Source: WJJR01 sp964440935 (lineage in GTDB: Bacteria; Zixibacteria; MSB-5A5; WJJR01). From it: 64,000 nucleotides of DNA. Under the pieces are notes generated by a model that saw only the letters and a program-made list of their open reading frames with translations, ran no database searches and was not told the DNA's origin. The DNA is taken from the NCBI GenBank assembly GCA_964440935.1, contig CAYTTY010000014.1, forward strand, positions 24,445-88,444, in the 5' to 3' direction. The first letter of the stretch is position 1. Each line of letters starts with the position of its first letter. The translations under genes and the position numbers were made by a program. This document shows positions 52,675-62,580 of this stretch, in pieces.

Positions 52675-54327
52675 TTACGGTTCACTGCTATCGGGCTCGT
52701 TGGTCGTTCCCGCTTCTTCGTTGAGACGGATGAGGCGCGCGGGTTGATTGGGTTGGTGAATGATCGCGGCATCGACGCCGACTGTTTGCAGTTGCGCCAG
52801 GTGAGTGGAATCGACCATTTGCCAATTGGCAATTTGGTCTACCAACTGTGCCGCATTCGCCGAGCGATGGGTCAGGTAGCCGTTCACTGCTTTGCGTTCG
52901 TGATACGTCTGCCAGTACATGTACCAATTGCTGATTTGCAGTTGCCGTTGGATCGGCAGATCGCAGATGACCTCGATCTCGGAATCCGCCGCCACCTCAT
53001 TGTATACCGGCGGGACCTGCATCGGGATGAGCGGGATCGGTCTGTTGGTATATTCGAGTCCGATCGCACCGATCGAGGCGATGTATATCAGGCCGACGGC
53101 GACGGTTTGCCAGTGTGCTCGGAGAGTGCTACGCACGGCGGCCATCCAGCCGTCGAGTGCGAACGCCGCCAAAATGGCCAGCGCCCATTGAGCGGCGACA
53201 ATCATGCGCGTGGGGGTGCGCGCCAGATTGAAATAGGGGACGATTTCGAACAGCCAGCGGTAGGGCATCAATCCTGGCAGCAGTCGTGCGCCCGACACGA
53301 TCAGTGTTGGGCCCAAAGATAGAATGAGAAACACCGCGGCCACGATGCCCCAGCGTGACACTTCCCTCGAACGATAGATGGTCACCGCGACAAGGGCCAA
53401 CCCGATCAGGTACCAGCCGAGATACGCTTCACCCTTGCCGGTCGACTGCTGGCGGGATGATGCCAAGACATAGTCGAGCAGATCGGGGGAATGGTGTTCG
53501 GCTTCCTGCCAGCCAACCGGCCAGTCGGCCGCGGCATGTGTCAACTGCAACAGCCCTGGAAGGACGAGGATCGTGGCAATGACAAGGCCGATGACCGATC
53601 CAACGAGTATTTGTCTGCGGTTTGTGTGGTTCAGCAGCTTGCGCGCATACACAATCACATATACCAACAGGAACAACGCAGTGATCATTACATTGGTCAG
53701 GCTGACATAGAAGGTCGCGACAATGGCCAGCACGGCGCCGATCAGGTAACGCCACTGCGGGGTTTTGAAGAACATCAGTACACAGGCAATCGCCAGCAGC
53801 CCCCATCCGGTGGAAAGCAGATTCAAGTGGTCGAGATGCCAGAGACGGTATGGTGCGAATGTGACAAACAGACTGCCGATGAACGCCGGACCGGTGCGTC
53901 CGGTGACAACACGGATGAGCAGAAACGACGCGACGCCATTGAGCACAAACGCAAAATACACCATCAGATTAAACAGCGCCGGGGCGTTGGGCGCATAGCC
54001 GGTCAGAGTACCGAAACCGAGTGCAACCATGTTGGTCAACGGGCAGAGATGATACCCGAGTCCGGTGCCGTATGGGTAGTAGAGGAAATCGGTGGTGTAC
54101 AGACTGAGTTGCGGATTCGATAAAGCGGTGTCGGTCCACCAGAAGAACCAGATCGTTTGACACTGATCGCTCGAATAGCCGCCGGCGGGCGTGGTGCTGT
54201 CGAAATGATCGGGTAGCGGGCGCAGGACAAACATCGTCAGCAGGATGTACACCACGATTAGCCCGACGCCGATGAGCAAGACACGCGTCCGGTTATCCTG
54301 TCGCTTCTGTTGACCGGGTTGGTTCAT
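52675..54327 (-). CDS. Polytopic GT-C-like membrane protein
   Basis: This 550-residue protein has an N-terminal helix, then a large first periplasmic loop with acidic and aromatic residues (DHFDSTTPAGG, TIWFFWWTDTALSNP, YYPYGTGLGYHLCPL), about ten more helices and a short soluble C terminus. The pattern fits GT-C membrane glycosyltransferases or YfhO-like proteins, which use polyprenyl-linked sugars. It is related in layout to the next upstream gene (both have 'WTYWW/FFWWT' and 'LxxTxAPY' segments). The three genes lie 13-16 bases apart and are probably one operon. Confidence 0.65.
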   Translation of the reverse strand: MNQPGQQKRQDNRTRVLLIGVGLIVVYILLTMFVLRPLPDHFDSTTPAGGYSSDQCQTIWFFWWTDTALSNPQLSLYTTDFLYYPYGTGLGYHLCPLTNMVALGFGTLTGYAPNAPALFNLMVYFAFVLNGVASFLLIRVVTGRTGPAFIGSLFVTFAPYRLWHLDHLNLLSTGWGLLAIACVLMFFKTPQWRYLIGAVLAIVATFYVSLTNVMITALFLLVYVIVYARKLLNHTNRRQILVGSVIGLVIATILVLPGLLQLTHAAADWPVGWQEAEHHSPDLLDYVLASSRQQSTGKGEAYLGWYLIGLALVAVTIYRSREVSRWGIVAAVFLILSLGPTLIVSGARLLPGLMPYRWLFEIVPYFNLARTPTRMIVAAQWALAILAAFALDGWMAAVRSTLRAHWQTVAVGLIYIASIGAIGLEYTNRPIPLIPMQVPPVYNEVAADSEIEVICDLPIQRQLQISNWYMYWQTYHERKAVNGYLTHRSANAAQLVDQIANWQMVDSTHLAQLQTVGVDAAIIHQPNQPARLIRLNEEAGTTNEPDSSEP

Positions 54328-54343
54328 GGCATCTCGTCAGACA

Positions 54344-55987
54344 TCACAGAATCTCGAGGAGCAGATGATTACCGGCATCATCGAGCACACGATACTCGAA
54401 TTCAATGTCGTTCACACGCGCAGGATCGTCCAGATAGAGATAGCGGATGTTCAGATCGTCTGCTTCCTCATAGAACGCGGATCCCAGGCGACCCCAACGA
54501 TACGTTTCGGGATAGCCGACGATTCGTGTGCGCACAGACTCGGGTGTTTCCCGAGCGAGGAATGACAAGTGAACGACCGGTTTATCAATCATCACCTGAA
54601 ATGTGTCATGAATCCGTACGCCGCGCGGCCGGGTACCCGGGCCGGTGCGTTCGGGAACGTACATCACGAAGTAATCCTCGTCGAGGGTGCTGCGCACCGG
54701 TTCGGGAATGTTTGGATCGGGCACGGGTTGTGGCTGAAGGCGAAGGGGGTAGTGTTCGAGTGCGATGATGGCGCCAACGCCGATCAGAATGATAGCGGCA
54801 TGGCGCGTCGAGCGTGTCAGAACCTGTAGGCCCAAGGCGGCCAGTGTTGCGATGAAGAAGAGCGCGACGGTGAAGACGCGGGCAAAGACGCGGAACCCTT
54901 CGGATAGAGGGATGACATCAGCGATGATTTTGGACAGATGATCGTTAAACGCTACAAATAAGAACGCTACCACCATCAGGAACATGATCAGTGTGTGTCG
55001 TCTCGTTGCCGAGTGTGTGATGCCGACGGCGATTCCGATGGCCGCGAGCGCGACCGTGGAGATGGGAAGAGTAACTCCCAGGTATTCACGCGCTGCATAC
55101 GGCCAATCGGCCCCGAGAGCGTACAGAGGCGGCGGAGACAGGAGCACCGCCAGCGACGGCGCCTCCCACCGGAGGGCCTGCACGCTCGATGTATCGAATC
55201 CGTGAAGCAGTATCGGTACGAGCGCCACACCACCGACGATTACCCAGGCGAATACGAATCGTAACCGTCCTTGCCAATCATAGGGTCTGCGAAAATAAAA
55301 TACCTCCAAAGCCAATATGCTGAAAAGAATGGCCAGTGAGAGCGTGAAGGTTTCGACAAATGAGGTCCAGAGGCTCATCCAGAACAGCACGGCGAAAACC
55401 GACGCCCAAGTCCATGTGAACCGCCGTTTGAGATACGCGTGCCACAGTATCGACAGGCATCCACCCCACACCGCGGTGTTGATCAAATTCGGGTGCGCGT
55501 GTGCTTTGGTAACAAAATAGGGTGCGAATGCAAACACGACTCCGCCAAACAGCGCCGCTACCCATGACAGGTCGAGTGTCCGTGTGAGGAACAGGTAGAA
55601 GACGAATGCGCCCAGCACAAACGACAGGATGATCATAAGATTATAGCCGGCAATGGTACCGAACAGGACCGCCAGTGGAAGCGTCAACAGTGAGGGGGCA
55701 ATCACGTGAGTGTGCCAGAGCAGATCGGCGCCGGTCGGCGGCAACACCCAGTCACAATGCAGCACGCTTTCGCCATTGAGTGTCGCTGTCTTTACCCACC
55801 AGTAGGTCCAAAGGAAGTTGTACGAATCGCTGAGGCCGGTCTCGTCCGCGAAAAAGACGTCATCGGCGAGGATATGTGAATCGAGATGCCGTATCAGAGG
55901 TGCAAAGACAATCAGCGCGATTAGTATGAATACGCCCAACGCACACAGGATGTCGTGCGGCGGGCGGGATGGCGCTGCGTCACGCAT
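54344..55987 (-). CDS. Polytopic GT-C-like membrane protein, related to neighbour
   Basis: This 547-residue protein has the same plan: first helix (ILCALGVFILIALIVFAPL), acidic periplasmic loop (ILADDVFFADETGLSDSY), LWTYWWVKTATLNGE, LPPTGADLLWHTHVIAP, FAFAPYFVTKAHAHPNLI, further helices and a C-terminal soluble part (about 430-547) with strand-rich content. Probably a paralogue of the gene at 52675-54327 and part of one surface-glycan operon. No catalytic motif can be named with certainty. Confidence 0.65.
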   Translation of the reverse strand: MRDAAPSRPPHDILCALGVFILIALIVFAPLIRHLDSHILADDVFFADETGLSDSYNFLWTYWWVKTATLNGESVLHCDWVLPPTGADLLWHTHVIAPSLLTLPLAVLFGTIAGYNLMIILSFVLGAFVFYLFLTRTLDLSWVAALFGGVVFAFAPYFVTKAHAHPNLINTAVWGGCLSILWHAYLKRRFTWTWASVFAVLFWMSLWTSFVETFTLSLAILFSILALEVFYFRRPYDWQGRLRFVFAWVIVGGVALVPILLHGFDTSSVQALRWEAPSLAVLLSPPPLYALGADWPYAAREYLGVTLPISTVALAAIGIAVGITHSATRRHTLIMFLMVVAFLFVAFNDHLSKIIADVIPLSEGFRVFARVFTVALFFIATLAALGLQVLTRSTRHAAIILIGVGAIIALEHYPLRLQPQPVPDPNIPEPVRSTLDEDYFVMYVPERTGPGTRPRGVRIHDTFQVMIDKPVVHLSFLARETPESVRTRIVGYPETYRWGRLGSAFYEEADDLNIRYLYLDDPARVNDIEFEYRVLDDAGNHLLLEIL

Positions 55988-56025
55988 GTGGCGAATCCGA
56001 TCAGTCGGATGGATGATTGCGGTTG

Positions 56026-57075
56026 CTACACGTTAAACCGGAAGAGAATGTAGTCACCGTCACGGACGACATACTCCTTGCCTTCGAGTTGGGCGATGCC
56101 GGCCTTGCGGGCCTCGGCCATTGATCCCAAGCGAATCAACTCGTTGACCGGTACCACTTCGGCGCGGATGAATCCGCGTTCAAAATCGGTATGAATCGTC
56201 CCGGCCGCTTGCGGGGCTTTGGAACCATCTTCGATCGCCCACGCATGAACTTCCTTTTCCGATGCACCGGTAAAGAACGTGATCAGGCCGAGAAGTTGGT
56301 ACGAGGCGGTGATCATTCCGTGCAGGGCCGATTCGGTCAGTCCGAGATCGTCCATGAAGTCGTGCTGGTCTTCCGGACTGAGGGCGATCAGTTCGCCTTC
56401 GAGTTTGCCGCGCACGACACGAACCGCACTCTTCGGACCAAGTGCCAGCTTTTCCGCCCACGCATCGGCATCGAGGTCGGAGCCGTCATCGGGGACATTG
56501 ATAACTGCCAGGATGGGCATGCCCGATACGAATCCGTAGCCGGTGATCACCTTCCGTTCGGTGGGAGTGAATTCGAGACTGCGGATCGGTGTTTCGGATT
56601 CGAGTGCCTCACGGCAGCGGACTAAAGCGTCGTATTCGATCTGATTCTCCGTCCGCCCCGATGCAATCTCCTTCGAAAGACGCTCCATGCGCTTTTCGAG
56701 CACAGCCAGATCGGCCAGGATCAGCTCATCGCAGAGCTTGCGGGCATCGTCGACCGGATCGGGATGGTCGCCGAATTGACGCAACACCATGATCAGCGCG
56801 TCGAGTTCGCGCAATGCCGGAGGAAACGAGGCGACTTCGTTGGCGTCGCCGGTCATTGCCGGAAAATCGACATATTCGACCTCGGCCGCCACTTTCTTGG
56901 GCGGTTTGAATAGATTGAAGAGGCGGTCGAGACGTTCATCGGGGACTTTCACGACCGTGCGACGGATTTCGTCTGGAGCCAAATACGCGTTCACGTCGGC
57001 ATTGGCGGCCGCGACGGCATTGTAGATCGTGGTTTTGCCGGAACGGGGCTGGCCGATGATTCCTAATTTGAGCAT
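56026..57075 (-). CDS. YchF/OLA1-like GTPase (ATPase)
   Basis: This 349-residue protein of the YchF group of P-loop proteins, which bind ribosomes and prefer ATP, has P loop GQPRSGKTTIYNAV (residues 8-21; the usual form is GLPNVGKS), switch region VPDERLDRLFNLFKPPKK, G3 DFPAMTGD, coiled insert (LEKRMERLSKEIASGR) and C-terminal TGS-like domain (LGLITFFTGASEKEVHAWA, DGDYILFRFNV). The altered P loop and missing clear G4 motif mark it as a divergent member, perhaps not the housekeeping copy. Upstream of the membrane operon. Confidence 0.85.
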   Translation of the reverse strand: MLKLGIIGQPRSGKTTIYNAVAAANADVNAYLAPDEIRRTVVKVPDERLDRLFNLFKPPKKVAAEVEYVDFPAMTGDANEVASFPPALRELDALIMVLRQFGDHPDPVDDARKLCDELILADLAVLEKRMERLSKEIASGRTENQIEYDALVRCREALESETPIRSLEFTPTERKVITGYGFVSGMPILAVINVPDDGSDLDADAWAEKLALGPKSAVRVVRGKLEGELIALSPEDQHDFMDDLGLTESALHGMITASYQLLGLITFFTGASEKEVHAWAIEDGSKAPQAAGTIHTDFERGFIRAEVVPVNELIRLGSMAEARKAGIAQLEGKEYVVRDGDYILFRFNV

Positions 57076-57109
57076 AGAGTCTCAGTGTGATTACTGGTCA
57101 CGTCGGGAT

Positions 57110-57478
57110 TTACTTTGGTGACGTGTACTCGATTCCGTGAATACGGCACTGCCGTTGGATGATGGCCAGATGACCCAGGCCCACTGCAACGGCACGTTTC
57201 AATGTGCGCTGGATTTGGCGATCGATATTGGTGATTTTGTACCGTTCTTTGATCGTGACCAAAGCCAGGACTTCGGGATCCTCATGCAGGGCATCGGGGC
57301 TCTCTTTTGGCTGAAAGCCCATGGTCTTTTGTGAGGCCGAAACCTGTTGCGTGAATTGATCAATGACGGTCGAAATCTTCAGCTTCTTGGCCGCCAATTC
57401 GCCCAGTTCCTGCAATATCGTCAGTTGCTCGTCGGTGAAGTTGGCAATCACATCGTCTGTCAGTTGGACCGCATTCAT
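57110..57478 (-). CDS. Small cytoplasmic protein of unknown function
   Basis: This 122-residue mainly helical protein (DEQLTILQELGELAAKKLKI, FTQQVSASQKTMGF, IDRQIQRTLKRAVAVGLG) has no signal peptide and two Cys near the end. I do not recognise it. GGAGG precedes the ATG at 57478, which is preferred to the 57493 start. It lies 34 bases ahead of the YchF-like gene on the same strand and may share its operon. Confidence 0.65.
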   Translation of the reverse strand: MNAVQLTDDVIANFTDEQLTILQELGELAAKKLKISTVIDQFTQQVSASQKTMGFQPKESPDALHEDPEVLALVTIKERYKITNIDRQIQRTLKRAVAVGLGHLAIIQRQCRIHGIEYTSPK

Positions 57479-57625
57479 TCGAGACCTCCACAATGGTTTC
57501 GGTGCTGCTCCCGGCTGTGGGAGTATACCACATTAATGCGTGGCGGCAAAACCGGTGGACCTGCATGATGGGCGGGGAATGCGTAAATTGGTCATGGACC
57601 CGAAAACAGGCCAGAGGATGGATTT

Positions 57626-58531
57626 ATGACGATTCTGATCACCGGCGGTACCGGCTGGATCGGCCAGGCGCTGATCCCGGCGCTTCTCAACGATGGACAT
57701 ACGGTGCGGATTTTGTCTCGCCGCTCCTCGCTGCCCAAGGAGTTTGACCCCTCGGTGGAGCTGGCACAGTGGGCGGGACCGCCGAAGCCGATTGCCGACA
57801 CGGCACTGGCGGGTGTTGACGCGGTGATCAATCTGGCCGGGGAATCGCTGGCCGGCGGACGCTGGACGGAGACACGCAAAAAACGGATGTACAGCAGCCG
57901 GGTGGAGACCACGCAGCAACTGGTTGAGGCCATCGGCCGCCGGGAGCAGAAACCCAAGGTGCTCATATCGGCCTCGGCGGTCGGTTATTACGGTGACCGC
58001 GGCGATGAACCGGTCACCGAAGCCGCCCAGCCCGGTGATGACTTTCTGGCGGCATTGTGTTCGCACTGGGAAGATGCCGCCAAGAAGGTGATTCCTCATG
58101 GCGTGCGGCTGGCCATTTTGCGAATGGGTGTGGTACTCGGCCAAGATGGTGGTGCGCTGCCACAGATGGTGTTGCCATTCAAGTTGTTTGTGGGGGGGGC
58201 GGTCGGTTCCGGGCGTCAGGTGATGTCGTGGGTGCATCGTGACGATGTCGTGGGTGCGATACGGTTTGTGCTGGACCATGAGGAGCTGTCCGGCCCGATC
58301 AATCTGACCGCGCCCAATCCGGTGACCAATCGGGAGTTTTCCAAGACACTCGGTCGTGTGTTGCATCGCCCGTCATTCTGGCCGGTGCCGGCATTTGCGA
58401 TACGACTGCTGTTTGGTGAGATGGGCGATACGGTGCTAAAGGGCCAGCGGGTGATTCCCAAGCGGTTGCAGGACTTCGGGTATGAATTTACGCATCCGGA
58501 GGTGGAAGGGGCGTTGCGGGTGAGTGTGTGA
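57626..58531 (+). CDS. TIGR01777 family epimerase (SDR39U1/YfcH-like)
   Basis: This 301-residue atypical short-chain dehydrogenase has NAD(P) motif ILITGGTGWIGQALIPAL, the family block VINLAGESLAGGRWTETRKK, SASAVGYYGDRGDEPVTE, LRMGVVLGQDGGALPQM, and the C-terminal helix LLFGEMGDTVLKGQRVIPKRL. The family is widespread (cell division inhibitor SulA-like name in old annotation) with unknown substrate. It is divergent from the small protein gene at 57110-57478. Confidence 0.95.
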   Translation: MTILITGGTGWIGQALIPALLNDGHTVRILSRRSSLPKEFDPSVELAQWAGPPKPIADTALAGVDAVINLAGESLAGGRWTETRKKRMYSSRVETTQQLVEAIGRREQKPKVLISASAVGYYGDRGDEPVTEAAQPGDDFLAALCSHWEDAAKKVIPHGVRLAILRMGVVLGQDGGALPQMVLPFKLFVGGAVGSGRQVMSWVHRDDVVGAIRFVLDHEELSGPINLTAPNPVTNREFSKTLGRVLHRPSFWPVPAFAIRLLFGEMGDTVLKGQRVIPKRLQDFGYEFTHPEVEGALRVSV

Positions 58532-58585
58532 GGTTATCGACATCGGTAGCAAGGCCCTCCGGGGGGCACGGGCGTGACGCCCGTA

Positions 58586-61165
58586 CTACGTTTGCTCAAC
58601 TCTCCGCAACACAAATGCAAAGGTGAGCGCGCGCTTCCAGGCATCAAGAAAGGCGAGCACGTCCTCGTCGCGTTCCGCTGTGACGAACTTCCGTTTCACT
58701 CTCAGCAGGGTTTGCAGATGGAGGGACGATTGGTCGGAGGACACCGTTCGCGTGACATCGCCGAAGTCCGATGTGTACGGCTGTGCCTCGGAGGTTCCTT
58801 CAATGGTGTACCCGTCGGGGGCGCTAATGGTCAGTGAGATTGTGTAATGCAGAGGCAACGGAAAGATGCTGACGCCCTTCCAGACACGATCCTTGTGCTC
58901 GTATATCGGGAACAGCTCGGTGTGCCATTCAATCAGTCCGAAAAGCCGGCTGTCGACAGCGTACATTGGCCGGCGTGAATGCCGTCCGAGGAGCGTGAAT
59001 CGCGCTGCGGCGGTGTCGTAGGGCGACAGCGCCCAGTCGCTGACGTCGGTCGTGGGCATTTGATGGTTCAATGCGACGCGTGCGACGCGCAACGGATTGT
59101 CAACGTCCATGGTGGTGGCTTTCCACTGGCTGTCCCACCAGCGGCCGGGCACGCCGAGAGCGGTCATCTGGAATTCACCACTCAGCGATCCATCGGGTGC
59201 GCAGACGAGCCGTTCGGTAATCGCCACCTGATTGACGTCGGGCGATTCCTCGGGCACGGTCTCGAGGGTCGCCGATTGACGCAGCGGCAGAATCGGCAGC
59301 CCTTGCAAATAGCGCGGAATCCAGCCGAATGGAGTTTCGGTGCTGGTGGCGTCCAAGTACAGGTTGTCCCCATTCAATTTTGCGCGCACTAAAATGTGAT
59401 CGAATTGGGGGGACGGGATGTCGGGGAGTACGTATTCCGATTCGGCGGCGGTGACGATGTATTCGTGTTCCAGTCCCAACTGGCGGCAGAGCAGGGCCAC
59501 GAGGTAGGCGCGGTCCATGCAATCACCGACGCCGTCGGCGACAATCTTGGCGGCCAGATCGGGATCGTTGGTGCGCACCTTGTTCCCCTTCAGCGACATG
59601 TACTTGAGATTATCGCGAATCCACTCAAACCCGGCGCGGAGTTTGGCGTCAACCGTCTCGTGCTGATCGAGACTCGCTTGAATTTGTGCAGGGAGAGTAT
59701 CGTCACGAAGTTTGTGGCAGAAATCAGTCGCTCCTTCGTCAGCAATCTCAGCCCAATCTCGATCGCCCCAACTGCAGCACAGGTGCGGACTGCGGTACCG
59801 TCGTTCCGGCTCGGTCAATCCCCACTCGTCATAAATGATGCGCGGCATCTCAGCGCGTTGGCTGCGGAATCCCTCCATGACCGCGACGTCTTCCACGGGC
59901 GGACCGCCGTTGGTCGTGAGGCACCGGACATTCCAATCGTTCGGGGCGTGAATCGTTGTGCGACTCAACCATGTCGGGAACTTTGTGCTGAGATCGGCAA
60001 GGATGAAAAAATCGGGCTTTCCATCGGCGCGCTCGGAGTGCGCGCGAATGAGCGCATACACCAACTCCAGTGTGTCACCGCGTTTCATCTCGGGGAGATG
60101 GAACAGGGCACGCTTTCGTTCTTCCAGGCGAATTGCGGGATTGGCGTCGGCATGATCCACAACGACCAGGTGATCGAGCGGGACGTCGATCGCCTCGCCA
60201 CCGTTGCGCCAGACACGCAGCCCGGCGTAGGCGATTTGCTCTTTGCCCTCGATGAAATCAAAGTGGAGATGTCCGAGGAGACGGGCGGCGGCCTGACGGC
60301 GCACGTCGACAATCTGCCGCCGCTGCATCAGATGAAAGCGCCCAAACCCGAACCAATAGCTGGTCTCGTTTAAAAGGCAAATCGACCCATAATGTCCACC
60401 GACGTCCCAGTCTTGTGATTCTGCGCGCAGTTCGGGGACGATCTGGTCGAGTGGTGAGCGTTGCTTCTGCAACGCGTCCCACATCAGTTGCTCGGAGAGC
60501 TGCCCACGGCTGTGAATATGGGAATGGACCGACCAGCGGACCGCATCCGACCACCGTTCCTTGGTGAGAGCCAATTTCGCCAGATGAGCGGAGGCGATGT
60601 AATGATGGGGATCGATGGCGAAGCAATCGTGAAACTCGGGTTCCGCCTCGTCCAAGCGACCCTCCTGGACGCACTGCAATCCCCGCTCGAAGTGGACCAT
60701 ATCCTGGTACACATGTTTCGCCACAAACGGGATGATGCGAAACGACAGACCCTCGGCGCCGAACACCTCGAGCTTCAGTTTCTTGGTGAGGAAGAGACGG
60801 TCGAGCCGGATGTGTACATCGACGTCATTGTCATCGTCCTTGTTGCAATTCGTTTGAATCTGTTCCTCCACCCATTCCGACCCCGTCCATGAACTGAGTC
60901 CGACGCGGTGTTCCGTGGGATTCCCACCCAGCGTCAACGCGATCCGCGTGGGAATCCTCAACGCGACGAAGTGAATCTCGATGGAATTGTCGCCGGGGGT
61001 GTGCCACTGCCACTCCCATTTGAACATCGGACGGCTGCGTGCGGAGTGAGCGATGTCGGTACGGACCGTCGGCAACCAGCCCCGACGCTCGAGAAAATTG
61101 AAGAGACGGAAGCTGAGCGGCGGTCTTTTACCGTGAATAGACGGGTGGTCTGTTTCTTGTGACAT
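58586..61165 (-). CDS. Large transglutaminase-like domain protein
   Basis: This 859-residue protein has an N-terminal third (about 1-230) with a helical repeat-like part (GLQCVQEGRLDEAEPEFHDC, AHLAKLALTKERW) resembling a TPR pair; a middle part in the style of DUF3857 (about 290-450); and a transglutaminase core (about 500-660) with Cys in DGVGDCMDRAYLVALL, His in PQFDHILVRA and Asp in NLYLDATST. The C-terminal part is strand-rich. There is no signal peptide at the chosen start (61165). Such proteins may act as cysteine proteases or cross-linking enzymes; the substrate is unknown. A longer frame to 61261 has no support. Confidence 0.8.
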   Translation of the reverse strand: MSQETDHPSIHGKRPPLSFRLFNFLERRGWLPTVRTDIAHSARSRPMFKWEWQWHTPGDNSIEIHFVALRIPTRIALTLGGNPTEHRVGLSSWTGSEWVEEQIQTNCNKDDDNDVDVHIRLDRLFLTKKLKLEVFGAEGLSFRIIPFVAKHVYQDMVHFERGLQCVQEGRLDEAEPEFHDCFAIDPHHYIASAHLAKLALTKERWSDAVRWSVHSHIHSRGQLSEQLMWDALQKQRSPLDQIVPELRAESQDWDVGGHYGSICLLNETSYWFGFGRFHLMQRRQIVDVRRQAAARLLGHLHFDFIEGKEQIAYAGLRVWRNGGEAIDVPLDHLVVVDHADANPAIRLEERKRALFHLPEMKRGDTLELVYALIRAHSERADGKPDFFILADLSTKFPTWLSRTTIHAPNDWNVRCLTTNGGPPVEDVAVMEGFRSQRAEMPRIIYDEWGLTEPERRYRSPHLCCSWGDRDWAEIADEGATDFCHKLRDDTLPAQIQASLDQHETVDAKLRAGFEWIRDNLKYMSLKGNKVRTNDPDLAAKIVADGVGDCMDRAYLVALLCRQLGLEHEYIVTAAESEYVLPDIPSPQFDHILVRAKLNGDNLYLDATSTETPFGWIPRYLQGLPILPLRQSATLETVPEESPDVNQVAITERLVCAPDGSLSGEFQMTALGVPGRWWDSQWKATTMDVDNPLRVARVALNHQMPTTDVSDWALSPYDTAAARFTLLGRHSRRPMYAVDSRLFGLIEWHTELFPIYEHKDRVWKGVSIFPLPLHYTISLTISAPDGYTIEGTSEAQPYTSDFGDVTRTVSSDQSSLHLQTLLRVKRKFVTAERDEDVLAFLDAWKRALTFAFVLRRVEQT

Positions 61166-61265
61166 GTCGATTCTCAAGATTAGATTGGTGAATCTATGCC
61201 GCTTCAGTAAGCGGGACAAGTATCTTGATGAACTTTGTGGTCGGCGTTGATGGATAAGCACCGCT

Positions 61266-61667
61266 ATGGTGATTGAGGATTACACGGAAATTGGATTTGA
61301 TCATCTGGGATCGCAGCGTTCCGATGGTGTCAGTGAGGGGAAGTTTGTGCACATTATCGGGCCGGACGATGAGTATCTGGTGTTTGCTCCATACAAGCGC
61401 GCCAAGTGGCATGCGCAGATCGTGATTGAGTTCTGCCGCCGTCATGAGGAGGCGTCGTGTTCAGTTCTGCATCGTGGTGAAGACGCGCGTTTCGACATAC
61501 CCGGCTGGACGGTTGCCGGTGGAGGGCATTATCGGTTGCGACGGAATGAGAAGACGCTCGAACTGGGCGGATCATCAAAAGCGTACGGACCCTACAACGA
61601 AGTGACACTCCCCGGCAAGATTCACACGGTGCCGGGGTGGATGGAGTACAAAATCAGCGTGCGGTAA
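61266..61667 (+). CDS. Janus/Ocnus (PHPT1)-like phosphohistidine phosphatase homologue
   Basis: The 133-residue protein aligns by eye with animal 14-kDa phosphohistidine phosphatase: KFVHIIGP (N-terminal strand), YKRAKWHAQIVIEF (human form YKWAEYHADIYDKV, whose His is catalytic), AGGGHYRLRRNEKTLEL against GGGRISHQSQDKKIHV, and GGSSKAYGPYNEV against GYSMAYGPAQHA. Order and spacing agree. Bacterial members of this family (PF05005) are uncommon. It would dephosphorylate His or Lys residues in proteins. Divergent from the transglutaminase gene, with no evident partner. Confidence 0.72.
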   Translation: MVIEDYTEIGFDHLGSQRSDGVSEGKFVHIIGPDDEYLVFAPYKRAKWHAQIVIEFCRRHEEASCSVLHRGEDARFDIPGWTVAGGGHYRLRRNEKTLELGGSSKAYGPYNEVTLPGKIHTVPGWMEYKISVR

Positions 61668-61677
61668 TTGACCGCTC

Positions 61678-62580
61678 TCACCGCAAAAACAGCATCGCAA
61701 TTCCACCGACAGTCACGAATGCTCCCAGCGCCGCGCGGTAGCTGATGCGTTCTTTGTCGACGAGCACGACCACCGGCAGAATCAAAACCGGGAAGAACGC
61801 CATGATCGTGGCGGCGACACCGGCTTCGATATGTTTGACAGCAACGAGTGAGAGCCAGACGCCGAGAAATGGTCCGAGGATGGCGCCGAGCGATACGATC
61901 ATTGTCGAGCGGCGATCACGCAGCAGACCGAGCGTGGACCGGATCTGGCCATGGCCGGTAGCCCACATCCAAATGACCAGTGTGGCCGCGACCATACGGA
62001 CGAAGGTGGCGAACAATGGCGGGATATCGTTGGCGACCAGCACATGCTTGGCGATAACCAGTCCGATCGCTTGTCCGGCGGCGCCGCCGAGGCCGAGCAG
62101 AATACCGGCCGGGTTGAGGCGTTGCTTCACGTTGTTGGCGTCGGGGATGCGCTCCGCATTCACCCAGGCAATACCGCTCACCGAAACGATGATCCCGATC
62201 CAGGCGACCGCCCCGAGCTGTTCGCCGAGCGCGGGCCAGGCGATCAGCGCGGCCATGATCGGCGAAGAGGACATCAGCAGCGACGCCCGTCGCGGACCGA
62301 CAACCACGAGCGCATGGAAGTAGGCGGAATCGCCCAAGACCAGTCCGATGATCCCCGAAACAGCCAGCCAGGCGTAGCCGGGCAGGCTCAACTCCCGCCA
62401 GGCGACAAACTGACCGGTGATCAGCAGCATCCCGCCTAACAGGATGACCGCCATTGGGATACGGAGCTTGTTGAGGTTGAAGGCGCCGATGCGACGGCCG
62501 GCCAGGGCGAAGACCATCGAGGCCATCGCCCAGCACGATGCGGTTCCTAATGCCGCCAGTTCTCCCCAGAATTCAAACAT
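61678..62580 (-). CDS. EamA/DMT-family membrane transporter
   Basis: This 300-residue transporter has ten helices in two EamA repeats (first FWGELAALGTASCWAMASM to SGIIGLVLGDSAYFHALV; second LLGLGGAAGQAIGLVIAKH to LGAFVTVGGIAMLFL). DMT proteins export metabolites or amino acids; the substrate is unknown. ATG at 62580 has GGAG upstream and starts the first helix; the frame to 62631 is not needed. It converges with the Janus-like gene 10 bases away. Confidence 0.9.
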   Translation of the reverse strand: MFEFWGELAALGTASCWAMASMVFALAGRRIGAFNLNKLRIPMAVILLGGMLLITGQFVAWRELSLPGYAWLAVSGIIGLVLGDSAYFHALVVVGPRRASLLMSSSPIMAALIAWPALGEQLGAVAWIGIIVSVSGIAWVNAERIPDANNVKQRLNPAGILLGLGGAAGQAIGLVIAKHVLVANDIPPLFATFVRMVAATLVIWMWATGHGQIRSTLGLLRDRRSTMIVSLGAILGPFLGVWLSLVAVKHIEAGVAATIMAFFPVLILPVVVLVDKERISYRAALGAFVTVGGIAMLFLR

